Source of the DNA: Macrostomum hystrix
Taxonomy: Eukaryota; Platyhelminthes; Macrostomidae
Reading direction: 5' to 3'
Length of the DNA stretch: 64,000 bases
NCBI GenBank assembly: GCA_950097015.1
Contig: CATNEN010000002.1
Span: forward strand, 5,487,001-5,551,000
Part shown: piece by piece, positions 1-12,524 of the stretch
How the letters are laid out: each line of letters opens with the position of its first letter
Position numbering within the stretch: position 1 is the stretch's first letter
Notes under the pieces: model-generated
What the model was told of the DNA's origin: nothing
Seen by the model: the letters and a program-made list of their open reading frames with translations, nothing else
The model's database searches: none
Position numbers and translations under genes: made by a program

Positions 1-40
1 TTATTTGTATTTCCTAATCAATATGTGCCAAACCTGACAG

Positions 41-3000
41 ATCAAAACACGAGGCGTGAGCAGGGCCGCAAAGTGCAGCTGACTAACATCCAGTCGGCTA
101 AGACTGTGGCGGATGTGATTCGCACGTGCCTAGGCCCGCAGGCTATGCTCAAGATGCTCATGGATCCTATGGGTGGTATTGTCATGACCAACGATGGCAA
201 TGCGATCCTGCGCGAGATCACCGTGCAGCACCCGGCAGCCAAGAGCATGATCGAGATTGCCCGCACCCAAGACGAGGAGGTCGGCGACGGCACCACCTCC
301 GTCATCATTCTGGCTGGAGAGATTCTGGCTGTCTCAACTCCATTTCTGGAACAGAGCATTCACCCAACCATCATCATCACCGCTTATAGGCAGGCTCTGG
401 AGGATATGCTCGAGATGGTGAGGCTGCGTAACATTGTTGATTATGCTTTTGAATCATCATTTAACACTAACAGCATAGATAATTGGGATAGTGTCAACTG
501 TGACTGAATGAGTGAGCAATGAGTCAGCACTGACTCACTGAAGGATCAGAGCAATGGGTCAGCAGTGACTCACTGAAGGATCAGAGCAATGGGTCAGCAG
601 TGACTCACTGAAGGATCAGAGCAATGGGTCAGCAGTGACTCACTGAAGGATCAGAGCAATGAGTCAGCAGTGACTCACTGAAGGATCAGAGCAATGGGTC
701 AGCAGTGACTCACTGAAGGATCAGAGCAATTGGTCATCCACAGGTTAGGTACAGATAAGCAGAGGTTAGGTACAGTAGCTGGCAATACAGCAAACACTGA
801 CACACAGGCATCCAGTCGGTTCTCCTTGGACGTGGACACCAGCGACACGGATCGCATGCGTGAGTTGATTGGCACCTGCCTAGGCACCCGGGTGCACACC
901 CATTGGAACAAGCTGGCCTGCCGTATCTCCCTCGACGCTGTGCGGACTGTACACAAGGAGGCCGGAGCCGACGGCCAGCTGCCCGAGATTGACATCAAGC
1001 GCTACGCCCGCATCGAGAAGATCCCCGGTGGCAGCCTGGAGGATTCCACCGTACTGGACGGCATTATGATCAACAAGGATGTGGTACATCCTCAGATGCG
1101 GCGCAAGATTGTTAATCCTAGGATTATCCTGCTAGATTGCGACCTGGAGTACAAGAAGGGCGAGAGCCAGACCAACGTTGAGATTCGCCAGGAGGAGGAC
1201 TTCACCAAGCTGCTGCAGCTAGAAGAGGATTATATTCGCAGCGTGTGCCAGTCTGTGTTGGCACTGAAGCCTGATCTGGTGATCACCGAGAAGGGCGTCA
1301 GCGACCTGGCCCAGCACTACCTGGTCAAGGCTGGCGTGTCCGTCCTGCGTCGTCTGCGACGCACCGACCAGTGGCGCGTGGCCCGCGCCATCGGTGCCAC
1401 CATCGTCAACCGGCCGGAGGAGCTCAAGGAGGAGGATGTCGGACTCGGCTGCGGACTGTTCGAGGTGAATCTCGCTCTTGATTGCATAAAGTTTTTTCGA
1501 TACATGTCGGCTAACTCCCAGTATTAATGACCCCGGCAGGTGCGTCAAATTGGCGACGAGTATTACTCCTTCCTAGTGCAGTGCCGCAACCCCAAGGCCT
1601 GCACCATTGTGCTGCGCGGCCCCAGCAAGGACATCTTGAACGAGATGGATCGCAGCCTCAATGACGCCCTGAATGTTGCCCGCAACATCATGTTGAAGCC
1701 CAAGCTCTGCCCTGGCGGTGGTGCCTTCGAAATGGCCATCGCTCACGCCGTTTCGGAGAAGGGCAAAGCCCTGACCACCGTGCACCAGGGCCCGTACAGA
1801 GCTCTGGCCGCTGCCCTGGAGGTCATTCCCCGAACCCTCATTCAGAACTGCGGCGCCAACGTCATCCGCACCCTGACGGCTCTGCGGGCCAAGCACGCCG
1901 CTGGCGAGGATGCCGATTCCTGGATGTGGGGCGTCGACGGTGAGACTGGAAAACTGCGTCACATGAAAACCGACGGCGTTTGGGAGCCGCTGAGCGTGAA
2001 GAATCAGGTGCTCAAGACTGCCACCGAGGTGAGCACACCGAACCGCGTATAATGTTCTCAGCCAAAGGATTTCACTTTTCTCAATCTGGGATTTCACCTG
2101 TTCCCAATCTAGGATTTCACCTGTTTCCAATATGGGAATTCATCTGTTACCAAACTAGGACTTCCCAAACTAGTTCTCAATCTGGATTTCACTTGTTCCC
2201 AATATATCTGATTTCACCTGTTCCCAATATATCTGATTTCACCTGTTCCCAATATATCTGATTTCACCTGTTCCCAATATATCTGATTTCACCTGTTCCC
2301 AATATATCTGATTTCACCTGCTCCCAATATATGGGATTTCACCTGTTCCCAATATATCTGATTTCACCTGTTCCCAATATATCTGATTTCACCTGTTCCC
2401 AATATATCTGATTTCACCTGTTCCCAATATATCTGATTTCACCTGTTCCCAATATATCTGATTTCACCTGTTCCCAATATATCTGATTTCACCTGTTCAC
2501 AATATGGGATTTCACATGTTACCAATATATGGGATTTCACACGTTACCAATAAGGGATTTCACCTGTTCCCAATATATAGGATTTCACCTTTTCCCAATC
2601 TAGGATTTCACCTGTTCCCAATCTAGGATTTCACCTGTTCCCAATATATGGGATTTCACCTGTTCCCAATATATGGGATTTCACCTGTTCCCAATCTAGG
2701 ATTTCACCTGTTCCCAATATATGGGATTTCACCTGTTCACAATCTAGGATTTCACCTGTTCCCAATATATGGGATTTTACCTGTTCCCAATCTAGGATTT
2801 CACCTGTTCCGAATCTAGGATTTCACCTGTTCTCTGAACAAATTTTGTTCGTTTTAAGTCTTTGATGTCTATATTTCATAATAAAACTTCAACCCACACC
2901 GCTTACTTCCTAACCAGACTGCCATACTGCTGCTACGCATCGATGACATCGTGTCCGGCACCAAGAAGGGCGGCGTTGAAGGCGCCGCAGCCGCCGCAAA

Positions 3001-3046
3001 GGCTGCCGCGGCCAGCGACGGCCCGGCCGCTGGCGGAGACGAATAA
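41..3046 (+). CDS. CCT3: T-complex protein 1 subunit gamma (CCT3), 5' partial
   Basis: Encodes the gamma subunit of the cytosolic group II chaperonin TRiC/CCT, which folds actin, tubulin and other proteins in an ATP-driven double ring. Four exons join in phase: 41-417, 808-1464, 1540-2028 and 2918-3046 (stop TAA 3044-3046), giving about 550 residues, close to the usual 545. Visible family motifs are TNDGNAILREI, the ATP-site loop EVGDGTTSVIILAG, KIPGG, YKKGESQT and the PGGGA loop; the C-terminus is a Gly/Ala-rich tail after RIDDIVSG. The first bases of the window look like the 3' end of an intron (pyrimidine-rich, then CTGACAG ending at 40), so the initiator exon, about 10 residues, lies upstream. 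An apparent start at 25 would be GTG and is not used. Introns 1 and 3 carry minisatellites; intron 2 is only 75 bp. Identity is secure; the junctions are inferred. Confidence 0.95.
514..733. repeat. 35-bp minisatellite in CCT3 intron 1
   Basis: About six nearly identical 35-bp units containing GTGACTCACTGAAGGATCAG fill the middle of the 390-bp intron. The motif TGACTCA recurs in each unit; it matches an AP-1 site, but in an array this may mean nothing. Confidence 0.95.
2065..2840. repeat. About 25-bp minisatellite in CCT3 intron 3
   Basis: Roughly 30 units of ATTTCACCTGTTCCCAATAT plus a variable end (ATCTG, ATGGG or CTAGG) occupy almost the whole intron. The CTAGG variants read as pyrimidine-rich tract plus TAG|G, so they resemble 3' splice sites on the sense strand. 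Confidence 0.95.
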
Positions 3047-3071
3047 ATCGACTCTGCTGTTGGGAGTCGAT
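3042..3071 (+). promoter_or_regulatory. CCT3 poly(A) signal overlapping the stop, plus stem-loop
   Basis: AATAAA at 3042-3047 overlaps the TAA stop codon. Directly after it, ATCGACTC (3047-3054) and GAGTCGAT (3064-3071) form a perfect 8-bp stem with a 9-base loop. The hexamer is the only good signal nearby; the role of the hairpin is unknown. Confidence 0.5.
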
Positions 3072-3987
3072 ATTTTTGTTCCCTGATTCGGACAATTGGA
3101 CACGAGACACGCCTAACATCTGTTCGAAGTGCTTGCTCTACCCTCCTTCCTCCAGTTGAATACCATTGTTACAGGACTCGCTAAAATTCTCCAATGCGTT
3201 CTGTTTTCAAACTTGTTTTTTATTTACTTCCTTATTTCTTTCTCTTCTGCAAGAATCCAGCTTTGTGTTTTTTCTACCGAGCTATCAACTTCGCTTCGTC
3301 CTTTTTTGTACTACACATTTTACATTACTTAACAGTAGTGCTTTATGCGCTTGTTCACATTGCGGTCTGAACAGCAGGGTCTTCTGTTTCTCTCGCTTTA
3401 GGATGAAAAAGAAATAATTGTTTGATCAAATCGTTTGAGAATAGAAAAATGCAGACAACAAAACATGTGCGCATTTTGCTACTGCTTGATTGACTCGGTA
3501 AGTAGTACACGTTGATTATCGCTTAGATACACTTGCTTTAGGTCAAACAAATGCAAAAATGAAGAATTGAATTTTTGTCTCGCCTCCAGCCTCCATAGCC
3601 GCCTCAAACCACTTCTCAATAATAGCATTATTCAGACTGTCATCAACGACTAAGGAACCTTTTTTATACTTAACCATCCCAGTGTTCTCAAGCATTCTGA
3701 TGCTCAGTGATCTACGTACGGTAGAAAATGTTTGTCACAGTTGGCTCCAATTTATAAGGTGATCTTGTGAATTCTGAAAAGTGTCTACCCTACGGTTTGT
3801 TGTCGCACGGAACTGTTTGATAAAATAAATATAAATTACAAAAATTAAGAAGCGCTCCTTTGTTAGAACAGCAAGGAATTAAATACAAGACAAAACGTTC
3901 ATTTGGAGAAAATAAAACTACATAAACGTACATTGTGCTGTTTTGAACTATTACTCCGTCTTCAAATATGTATATGGGCTTTGATTA
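3072..3987. other. AT-rich intergenic stretch, no gene seen
   Basis: Unique AT-rich sequence downstream of CCT3. No coding-like GC-rich segment, tRNA or repeat array was seen. Confidence 0.5.
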
Positions 3988-4350
3988 TACCTTATAATAA
4001 TAATTGCAGGAGGGCTGCGAGCAGTAGCACATCATTTGGTGATACTAGACCCGCAGACAGCGAGGAGGCAATGCCGCCCATTTCGCTGACTCCTGAGCAC
4101 ACACGCACACAGGCACCGTACACAGGCACAAGCTCACACAGGTGTGTACATCTGCCCTGACTTTCTCATCGTCAGGCAGTGTACACTCTCACTGTGCCTT
4201 TGAGGTTGGCCCTCAAGGGCGTAAATTGCACGACAAGCCTCCAAGCCTTCTCTCCGCGGCTGCGCCCCAAGTAAATGTGGCATCGCCGCGGAATCGAACT
4301 TAGGGACCTTGGTGCGAGAGGCAAACGTGATTATTCCTTAGCCATTGTAC
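3988..4350 (-). mobile_element. SINE-A copy 1 (tRNA-derived), minus strand
   Basis: About 360 bp closely matching the copy at 39,805-40,184. On the minus strand it reads tRNA-like head, then body, then an ATT-rich tail (left end TTATAATAATAATTGCAG). The polymerase III B box GGTCCCTAAGTTCGATTCC is preserved; the A box at the right end is decayed. The family has four copies in this window. Confidence 0.8.
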
Positions 4351-4384
4351 AAGCTCGTTTATCGAACTATAATTTAGCATTCCT

Positions 4385-5975
4385 GTGTACATTAGTGTGG
4401 CTGGGGTTGGTGCTTCGATGGGTTAGAATGTACATTAGTGTGGCTGGGGTTGGTGCTTCGATGGGTTAGAATGTACATTAGTGTGGCTGGGGCTGGTGCT
4501 TCTGTGGGTTAGAATGTACATTAGTGTGGCTGGGGTTGGTGCTTCGATGGATTAGAATGTACATTAGTGTGGCTGGGGTTGGTGCTTCGATGGGTTAGAA
4601 TGTACATTAGTGTGGCTGGGGTTGGTGCTTCGATGGGTTAGAATGTACATTAGTGTGGCTGGGGTTGGTGCTTCGATGGGTTAGAATGTACATTAGTGTG
4701 GCTGGGGTTGGTGCTTCGATGGGTTAGAATGTACATTAGTGTGGCTGGGGCTGGTGCTTCTGTAGGTTAGAATGTACATTAGTGTGGCTGGGGCTGGTGC
4801 TTCTGTGGGTTAGAATGTACATTAGTGTGGCTGGGGTTGGTGCTTCGATGGGTTAGAATGTACATTAGTGTGGCTGGGGTTGGTGCTTCGATGGGTTAGA
4901 ATGTACATTAGTGTGGCTGGGGCTGGTGCTTCTGTGGGTTAGAATGTACATTAGTGTGGCTGGGGCTGGTGCTTCTGTGGGTTAGAATGTACATTAGTGT
5001 GGCTGGGGTTGGTGCTTCTGTGGGTTAGAATGTACATTAGTGTGGCTGGGGCTGGTGCTTCTGTGGGTTAGAATCTACATTAGTGTGGCTGGGGCTGGTG
5101 CTTCTGTGGGTTAGAATGTACATTAGTGTGGCTGGGGCTGGTGCTTCTGTGGGTTAGAATGTACATTAGTGTGGCTGGGGTTGGTGCTTCGATGGGTTAG
5201 AATGTACATTAGTGTGGCTGGGGCTGGTGCTTCTGTGGGTTAGAATGTACATTAGTGTGGCTGGGGTTGGTGCTTCGATGGGTTAGAATGTACATTAGTG
5301 TGGCTGGGGTTGGTGCTTCGATGGGTTAGAATGTACATTAGTGTGGCTGGGGCTGGTGCTTCTGTGGGTTAGAATGTACATTAGTGTGGCTGGGGCTGGT
5401 GCTTCTGTGGGTTAGAATGTACATTAGTGTGGCTGGGGTTGGTGCTTCTGTGGGTTAGAATGTACATTAGTGTGGCTGGGGCTGGTGCTTCTGTGGGTTA
5501 GAATCTACATTAGTGTGGCTGGGGCTGGTGCTTCTGTGGGTTAGAATGTACATTAGTGTGGCTGGGGCTGGTGCTTCTGTGGGTTAGAATGTACATTAGT
5601 GTGGCTGGGGTTGGTGCTTCGATGGGTTAGAATGTACATTAGTGTGGCTGGGGCTGGTGCTTCTGTGGGTTAGAATGTACATTAGTGTGGCTGGGGTTGG
5701 TGCTTCTGTGGGTTAGAATGTACATTAGTGTGGCTGGGGCTGGTGCTTCTGTGGGTTAGAATGTACATTAGTGTGGCTGGGGTTGGTGCTTCTGTGGGTT
5801 AGAATGTACATTAGTGTGGCTGGGGTTGGTGCTTCGATGGGTTAGAATGTACATTAGTGTGGCTGGGGCTGGTGCTTCTGTGGGTTAGAATGTACATTAG
5901 TGTGGCTGGGGCTGGTGCTTCTGTGGGTTAGAATGTACATTAGTGTGGCTGGGGTTGGTGCTTCTGTGGGTTAGA
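4385..5975. repeat. 43-bp minisatellite, about 37 copies
   Basis: Units contain GAATGTACATTAGTGTGGCT followed by either GGGGTTGGTGCTTCGATGGG or GGGGCTGGTGCTTCTGTGGG. The two variants alternate in blocks. A rare GAATCTACA variant recurs about 430 bp apart, so a block of about ten units was itself duplicated. No gene is adjacent except the SINE on the left. Confidence 0.97.
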
Positions 5976-6411
5976 ATGTACAGTAATGCGTCTTTGCGTT
6001 TGTCTTTCGAATGTACATTTACGTTGTCAGTGTTTCGTTTTTGTTTTCAGTGTGAATTGTTCCGTACAAGCATGCCATTTAATGCATTAGCAGCCTAAAT
6101 CATGTCATTGCAGTGTGCTGGAGGGCTGCACTTTACCGAGGCTTTTATGATGTGAGAACAGCTTTTCAGATTATTGTTCTGTATATCAGCCTCCTATCCA
6201 CTCGCATGCTGGGTATAACTAGTAGTTTTTAAGACAGCAATTTCTGTCTGTCAATTATAAGTCACTGGAAAATACGAGTTGTTTCAAAAACATTTTATGC
6301 TCTTCAGAACCTCCTAAATTTTAACAATAGGCGACAACTGCATGCTAGCACTTCAGGCTAAACAATAGATAACAAGAATTTATAACTGATCATTACCAAT
6401 AGCACCTTCTT
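5976..6411. other. Unique intergenic sequence
   Basis: Unique AT-rich sequence between two arrays. No ORF, RNA gene or splice-flanked coding block was seen. Confidence 0.4.
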
Positions 6412-6885
6412 CCCCTAACCTGCCCCATTCATTCTCCCCCTGCATCGCTCCTTCTCCCCTGCATCACTCCTTCTCCCCCTGCATCACCCATTCATTCTCC
6501 CCCCTGCATCACCCACTCATTCTCCCCTGCATCACTCCTTCTCCCCTGCATCACCCACTCCTTCTCCCCTGCATCACTCCTTCTCCCCTGCATCACTCCT
6601 TTTCCCCTGCATCACTCCTTCTCCCCTGCATCACCCACTCCTTCTCCCCTGCATCACTCCTTCTCCCCTGCATCACCCACTCCTTCTCCCCTGCATCACT
6701 CCTCCCCTGCATCACTCCTTCTCCCCTGCATCACCCACTCCTTCTCCCCTGCATCACCCACTCCTTCTCCCCTGCATCACTCCTTCTCCCCTGCATCACC
6801 CATCCTTCTCCCCTGCATCACCCGTCCTTCTCCCCTGCATCACTCCTTCTCCCCTGCATCACCCATCCTTCTCCCCTTCGTTTCA
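6412..6885. repeat. Pyrimidine-rich minisatellite (CTCCCCTGCATCAC)
   Basis: Alternating units CTTCTCCCCTGCATCACTC and CTTCTCCCCTGCATCACCCA, about 19-21 bp each, strongly C/T-rich on the + strand. Confidence 0.95.
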
Positions 6886-7429
6886 AATTCCACACTCTAA
6901 AGTATATATAAAGTACTTCTTTTCGGCAGGCTCAAAGCATTTGCACTTTTGTAGAAAATGTGCGAAAAACTAGCAATAATTTGACAGCAATAGTTAGGAG
7001 TGTGGCAAGATGGGGCCTAAGCTAAGCAGATAAACATCCAGTCTCCAGCTGTACAGTTGGCAATGAAGACAATTCTGGAATTTTCCAGCTCTGTTCACAA
7101 ATTGCCAAACTCCTCCTAGTGCCGAATTACTTTTTTTCTCTCTCTCTGTGCCCTGCATGTCTGCTTTCGGCTTTTCGTTGCTTTCCTTTTCTCTTCTTCA
7201 ATTAAGAACGAATCCGAAGGTGACTGAAAAGGATTGCAAACCAGTGAGCACGGGGCACCGAGCGATTGTGGGCATTGTCCGCCTGCTCAAGGCTTGAGCA
7301 GACTGTACTCGGAAGGCCGAACCGAGGGTTGGGTAACAAATAGTGGAAGCTCGCTTTTCCTACAGGCAGTTGCTGGGTGTCGAGCTCGGATTAGCTTGTA
7401 TAATTTTCACCTGACTGTTTAGATCAATC
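6886..7429. other. Region upstream of the acidic-protein gene
   Basis: Unique sequence leading to the ATG at 7430. It may hold the promoter and 5' UTR. No X-box or clear TATA box was seen. Confidence 0.35.
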
Positions 7430-10400
7430 ATGCTGAATGCTGTTGATGAAGCTATTCAGGTTGAGCTGCTGGACACGAACCAAGGAGCCTCTGGATCAGT
7501 AGAACCACTGCAGCATCAGCAGGATCACACCCACTCAAAGGTATCTAAACCAATCTACCTGTAAAAGAAACCAACCTATCCTAGATCCCAACCTACCCCA
7601 TTCCAACCTATCCTAGATCCCAACCTACCCTAGATCCCAACCTACCCTATAGATCCTAACATATACCAGATCCCAACCTACCCTAGATCCCAACCTACCC
7701 TAGATCCCAACCTACCCTAGATCCTAACCTACCCTAGATCCCAACCTACCCTAGATCCCAACCTACCCCAGATCCCAACCTACCCCATTCCAACCTACCC
7801 CATTCCAACCTACCCCAGATCCCAACCTACCCCATTCCAACCTACCCCAGATCCCAACCTACCCTAGATCCCAACCTACCCTATAGATCCTAACATATAC
7901 CAGATCCCAACCTACCCTAGATCCCAACCTACCCTAGATCCCAACCTACCCTAGATCCTAACCTACCCCAGATCCCAACCTACCCCATTCCAACCTACCC
8001 CATTCCAACCTACCCCAGATCCCAACCTACCCCATTCCAACCTACCCTAGATCCCAACCTACCCTAGATCCCAACCTACCCTAGATCCCAACCTACCCTA
8101 GATCCCAACTTACCCTAGATCCTAACCTACCCTAGATCCCAACCTACCCTAGATCCCAACCTACCCTAGATCCCAACCTACCCTAGATCCCAACTTACCC
8201 TAGATCCAAACCTACCCTAGATCCTAACCTACCCCAGATCCCAACCTACCCTAGATCCCAACCTACCCTAGATCCCAACCTACCCTAGATCCCAACCTAC
8301 CCTAGATCCCAACCTACCCTAGATCCCAACCTACCAGCACCAACCAGAGCCTATAGATTGCAGTCTCCAATCCGCAGCCGGCCCACAGAGGGCACAGCAG
8401 TCTGCTGCTCCACCTGCAGCCAAAGTCCTGGGCCGCTGGTCTCGGCAGTCGACTTCGCCGACTGTCGGTTCCGCCGCTGTTGGTCGCCTCTTCAAAGCGA
8501 CGCCAGAAGCCGCCGGCGGCCGACTCACCACCCCAGCTGCGTCATCAGCCGCCGACAGCTCCGCGAGTCCGGCTGCAACCAGCCGCGCCAATGAGCAACG
8601 CGGAGAGGCATCGAATTAACCTGCTCTTCCACCTGCTCAGGGATCACACGGATGCTCTTAGACTGCGGCTGGGGGAGCTGGGCCAGCTGGAGCTCCTGGG
8701 CGACGATGACGACGATTCGTTGCTGTTGGCCTGGCTGGATCTCGAGCCGGATGATTTCGACAACGACGACTTTCAAGACAGCGATAATGAAGTGTTGCTG
8801 TCAGCCAGCGAGGGTGATGATGGCCATTGCTGCGACTATTTCAAGAACAAAAGTGAGCGACACGGAAATCTTGTTTGGGATCAAAGAGTTCTTTCACAAT
8901 AAGCAGTGAAAAGGCCAACAGAAGAAACTTTTCCAAATAAACTCCACCTGATAAACTCTTCTAATACCTCCCAAAAAACTTTTTTAATAACCTCTGACCT
9001 AATAAACCCCAATAAACAGATTCTCAGTAAACTCTGACCTAATAAACCTCAATAAACTGATTCTCAATAAACTCTGACCTAATAAACCCCAATAAACTGA
9101 TTTTCAGTAAACTCTGACCTAATAAACCCCAATAAACTGATTTTCAGTAAACCCTGACCTAATAAACCCCAATAAACGGATTTTCAGTAAACCCTGACCT
9201 AATAAACCCCAATAAACGGATTCTCAGTAAACTCTGATCTAATAAACCCCAAAAAACGGATTCTCAATAAACTCTGATCTAATAAACCCCAATAAACTGA
9301 TTTTCAGTAAACTCTGACCTAATAAACCCCAATAAACTGATTTTCAGTAAACTCTGACCTAAAAAACCCCAATAAACTGATTTTCAGTAAACTCTGACCT
9401 AATAAACCCCAATAAACTGATTTTCAGTAAACCTGACCTAATAAACCCCAATAAACGGATTCTCAGTAAACTCTGATCTAATAAACCCCAATAAACTGAT
9501 TCTCAGTAAACTCTGATCTAATAAACCCCAATAAACGGATTCTCAGTAAACTCTGATCTAATAAACCCCAATAAACTGATTTTCAGTAAACTCTGACCTA
9601 ATAAACCCCAATAAACTGATTTTCAGTAAACCCTGACCTAATAAACCCCAATAAACGGATTCTCAGTAAACTCTGATCTAATAAACCCCAAAAAACGGAT
9701 TCTCAATAAACTCTGATCTAATAAACCCCAATAAACTGATTTTCAGTAAACTCTGACCTAATAAACCCCAATAAACTGATTTTCAGTAAACTCTGACCTA
9801 ATAGACCCCAATAAACGGATTCTCAGTAAACTCTGATCTAATAAACCCCAAAAAACGGATTCTCAATAAACTCTGATCTAATAAACCCCAATAAACTGAT
9901 TTTCAGTAAACTCTGACCTAATAAACCCCAATAAACTGATTTTCAGTAAACTCTGACCTAATAAACCCCAATAAACTGATTTTCAGTAAACTCTGACCTA
10001 ATAAACCCCAATAAACTGATTTTCAGTAAACCTGACCTAATAAACCCCAATAAACGGATTCTCAGTAAACTCTGATCTAATAAACCCCAATAAACTGATT
10101 CTCAGTAAACTCTGATCTAATAAACCCCAATAAACGGATTCTCAGTAAACTCTGATCTAATAAACCCCAATAAACTGATTTTCAGTAAACTCTGACCTAA
10201 TAAACCCCAATAAACTGATTTTCAGTAAACTCTGACCTAATAGACCCCAATAAACAGATTTTCAGTAAACTCTGACCTAATAAACCCCAATAAACTGATT
10301 AGCAATAAACTCTGACCTAATAAACCCCAATAAACTGATTTTCAGTAAACCTGACCTAATAAACCCCAATAAACGGATTCTCAGTAAACTCTGATCTAAT

Positions 10401-12186
10401 AAACCCCAATAAACGGATTCTCAATAAAATATGACCTAATAAACCTCAATAAACTGATTCTCAATAAAATATGACCTAACAAACCTCAATAAACTGATTC
10501 TCAATAAAATATGACATAATAAACCACAATAAACGGATTCTCAATAAAATATGACATAATAAACCTCAATAAACTGATTCTCGATAAACTCTGCCCTAAT
10601 AAACCCCAATAAACTGATTCTCAATCAACTCTGACCTAATAAACCCCAATAAACTGATTCTCAATAAACTCTGACCTAATAAACCCCAATAAACTGATTC
10701 TCAATAAACTCTCACCTAATAAACCCCAATAAACTGATTCTCAATAAACTCTGACCTAATAAACCCCAATAAACTGATTCTCAATAAACTCTCACCTAAT
10801 AAACCCCGATAAACTGATTCTCAATAAACTCTGACCTAATAAACCCCAATAAACTGATTCTCAATATACTCTGACCTAATAAACCCCAATAAACGGATTC
10901 TCAATAAACTCTGACCTAATAAACCCCAATAAACTGATTCTCAATATACTCTGACCTAATAAACCCCAATAAACGGATTCTCAATAAACTCTGACCTAAT
11001 AAACCCCAATAAACTGATTAGCAATAAACTCTGCGCTAATAAACCCCAATAAACAAATTCTCAACAAACTCTCACCTAATAAACCCCAATCAACAAATTC
11101 TCAACAAACTCTCACCTAATAAACCCCGATAAACTGATTCTCAATAAACTCTGACCTAATAAACCCCAATAAACGGATTCTCAATAAACTCTGACCTAAT
11201 AAACCCCAATAAACTGATTAACAATAAACTCTGCGCTAATAAACCCCAATAAACAAATTCTCAACAAACTCTCACCTAATAAACCCCGATAAACTGATTC
11301 TCAATAAACTCTCACCTAATAAACCCCAATAAACTGATTTTCAGTAAACTCTCACCTAATAAACCCCAATAAACTGATTTTCAGTAAACTCTGACCTAAT
11401 AAACCCCAATAAACAAATTCTCAACAAACTCTCACCTAATAAACCCCGATAAACTGATTCTCAATAAACTCTCACCTAATAAACCCCAATAAACTGATTC
11501 TCAATAAACTCTGACCTAATAAACCCCAATAAACTGATTTTCAATGAACTCTGCCCTAATAAACCCCAATAAACTGATTCTTAATAAACTCTGACCTAAT
11601 AAACCCCAATAAACGGATTCTCAGTAAACTCTGATCTAATAAACCCCAATAAACTGATTCTCAATAAACTCTGATCTAATAAACCCCAGTAAACTGATTT
11701 TCAGTAAACTCTGACCTAATAAACCCCAATAAACGGATTCTCAGTAAACTCTGATCTAATAAACCCCAATAAACTGATTCTCAATAAACTCTGATCTAAT
11801 AAACCCCAGTAAACTGATTTTCAGTAAACTCTGACCTAATAATCCTCAATAAACGGATTCCCATTAAAATATGACCTAATAAACCACAATAAACTGATTC
11901 TCAATAAACTCTGACCTAATAAACCCCAATAAACTGATTCTCAATAAACCCTGCTCTAATAAACCCCAATAAACTGATTCTCAATAAACCCTGCCCTAAT
12001 AAACCCCAATAAACTGCAGAGTGTGACTGTGATTCGGACTCCTGCCGCAGCGGTCACTCTGGCGACTTCATGAGATTCAAGCATCAGAGGCGCAGCGTGC
12101 GGTGGAATCAGGAATACGACCGCGAGTTCAGAGAGACCGTCGGCCTGCTGGATCAGAACTGTGTCCGGGTGTACCAGATTAAATGA
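7430..12186 (+). CDS. Unrecognised acidic, Cys-containing protein (3 exons)
   Basis: Product not recognised. Exon 1, 7430-7540 (37 codons from an ATG), ends AAG|GTATCT. Exon 2 starts at about 8338 or 8378 and ends at 8852 (AAA|GTGAGC). Exon 3, 12020-12186, starts after CTGCAG and ends TGA; the exon 2/3 phase matches exactly. The part read with confidence runs from about 8591: a predicted helix (HRINLLFHLLRDHTDAL), a very acidic stretch (GDDDDDSLLLAWLDL, then DDFDNDD), a Cys/Asp cluster (KKCDCDSDSC) and a basic C-terminus (KHQRRSVRWNQEYDREF) ending VYQIK. The 5' part of exon 2 is Ala/Pro/Ser-rich and open in two frames: frame 1 from 8338 stops near 8620, and frame 2 from 8378 runs into the acidic domain. 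Either the acceptor is the CCGCAG at 8377, or there is an indel or hidden intron. Introns 1 and 2 are almost entirely minisatellite. Confidence 0.65.
7555..8336. repeat. 17-bp minisatellite in intron 1 (CCTACCCTAGATCCCAA)
   Basis: About 45 units. Read on the sense strand, each unit is a pyrimidine tract ending in TAG, i.e. like a 3' splice site. The last unit, CCCAACCTACCAG at 8325-8337, is the likely acceptor of exon 2. A 234-bp block recurs internally. The same unit occurs in inverted orientation at 14,425-15,312. Confidence 0.97.
8935..12013. repeat. 40-bp AATAAA-rich minisatellite filling intron 2
   Basis: About 75 units of AATAAACCCCAATAAACTGA followed by TTCTCAGTAAACTCTGACCT and variants. 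Most units hold two or three AATAAA hexamers on the sense strand. The final unit runs straight into the exon-3 acceptor (AATAAACTGCAG). Block variants (GATTAGCAAT, CGGATTCTC) recur, indicating segmental duplication within the array. Confidence 0.97.
12178..12183 (+). promoter_or_regulatory. ATTAAA poly(A) signal overlapping the last codons
   Basis: ATTAAA spans the last two sense codons and ends just before the TGA at 12184. No better hexamer is seen in the next 100 bp. Confidence 0.4.
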
Positions 12187-12524
12187 ATGCCAACCATCTG
12201 TTTATCGGTACTTTTATAGCACTCTTACCACACTCAAAGCGCCCCAACAAGAAATGTAAAAACAACTTGTTTTCATTAACTTAGTGCCTGTTCTGCAAGT
12301 ACATAAAAAGTCCGTTGCTTATGTTTAAACAGGTTCGATTCGCGAATAGAACTTTTACGAGTACATTATCAGCACTAATCTCAGCATTCATTTTTATCAG
12401 GCTTCTATCAGGCTTTTGACTGTACTTTTAAACCCGTACGTTTAATTTGACGCTAATAATATGCTTGTAATGTGCATAAAACACACAACCCAGGGTTCCA
12501 TTTCGGATCGACGACTTTAAACTG

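Noticed and set aside
25..27. Start of CCT3 at position 25
   Set aside because: The codon is GTG and the preceding bases look like an intron 3' end; the real start exon is upstream of the window.
3047..3071. Rho-independent terminator
   Set aside because: A hairpin followed by a short T run looks like one, but the gene is eukaryotic, with introns and a poly(A) signal.
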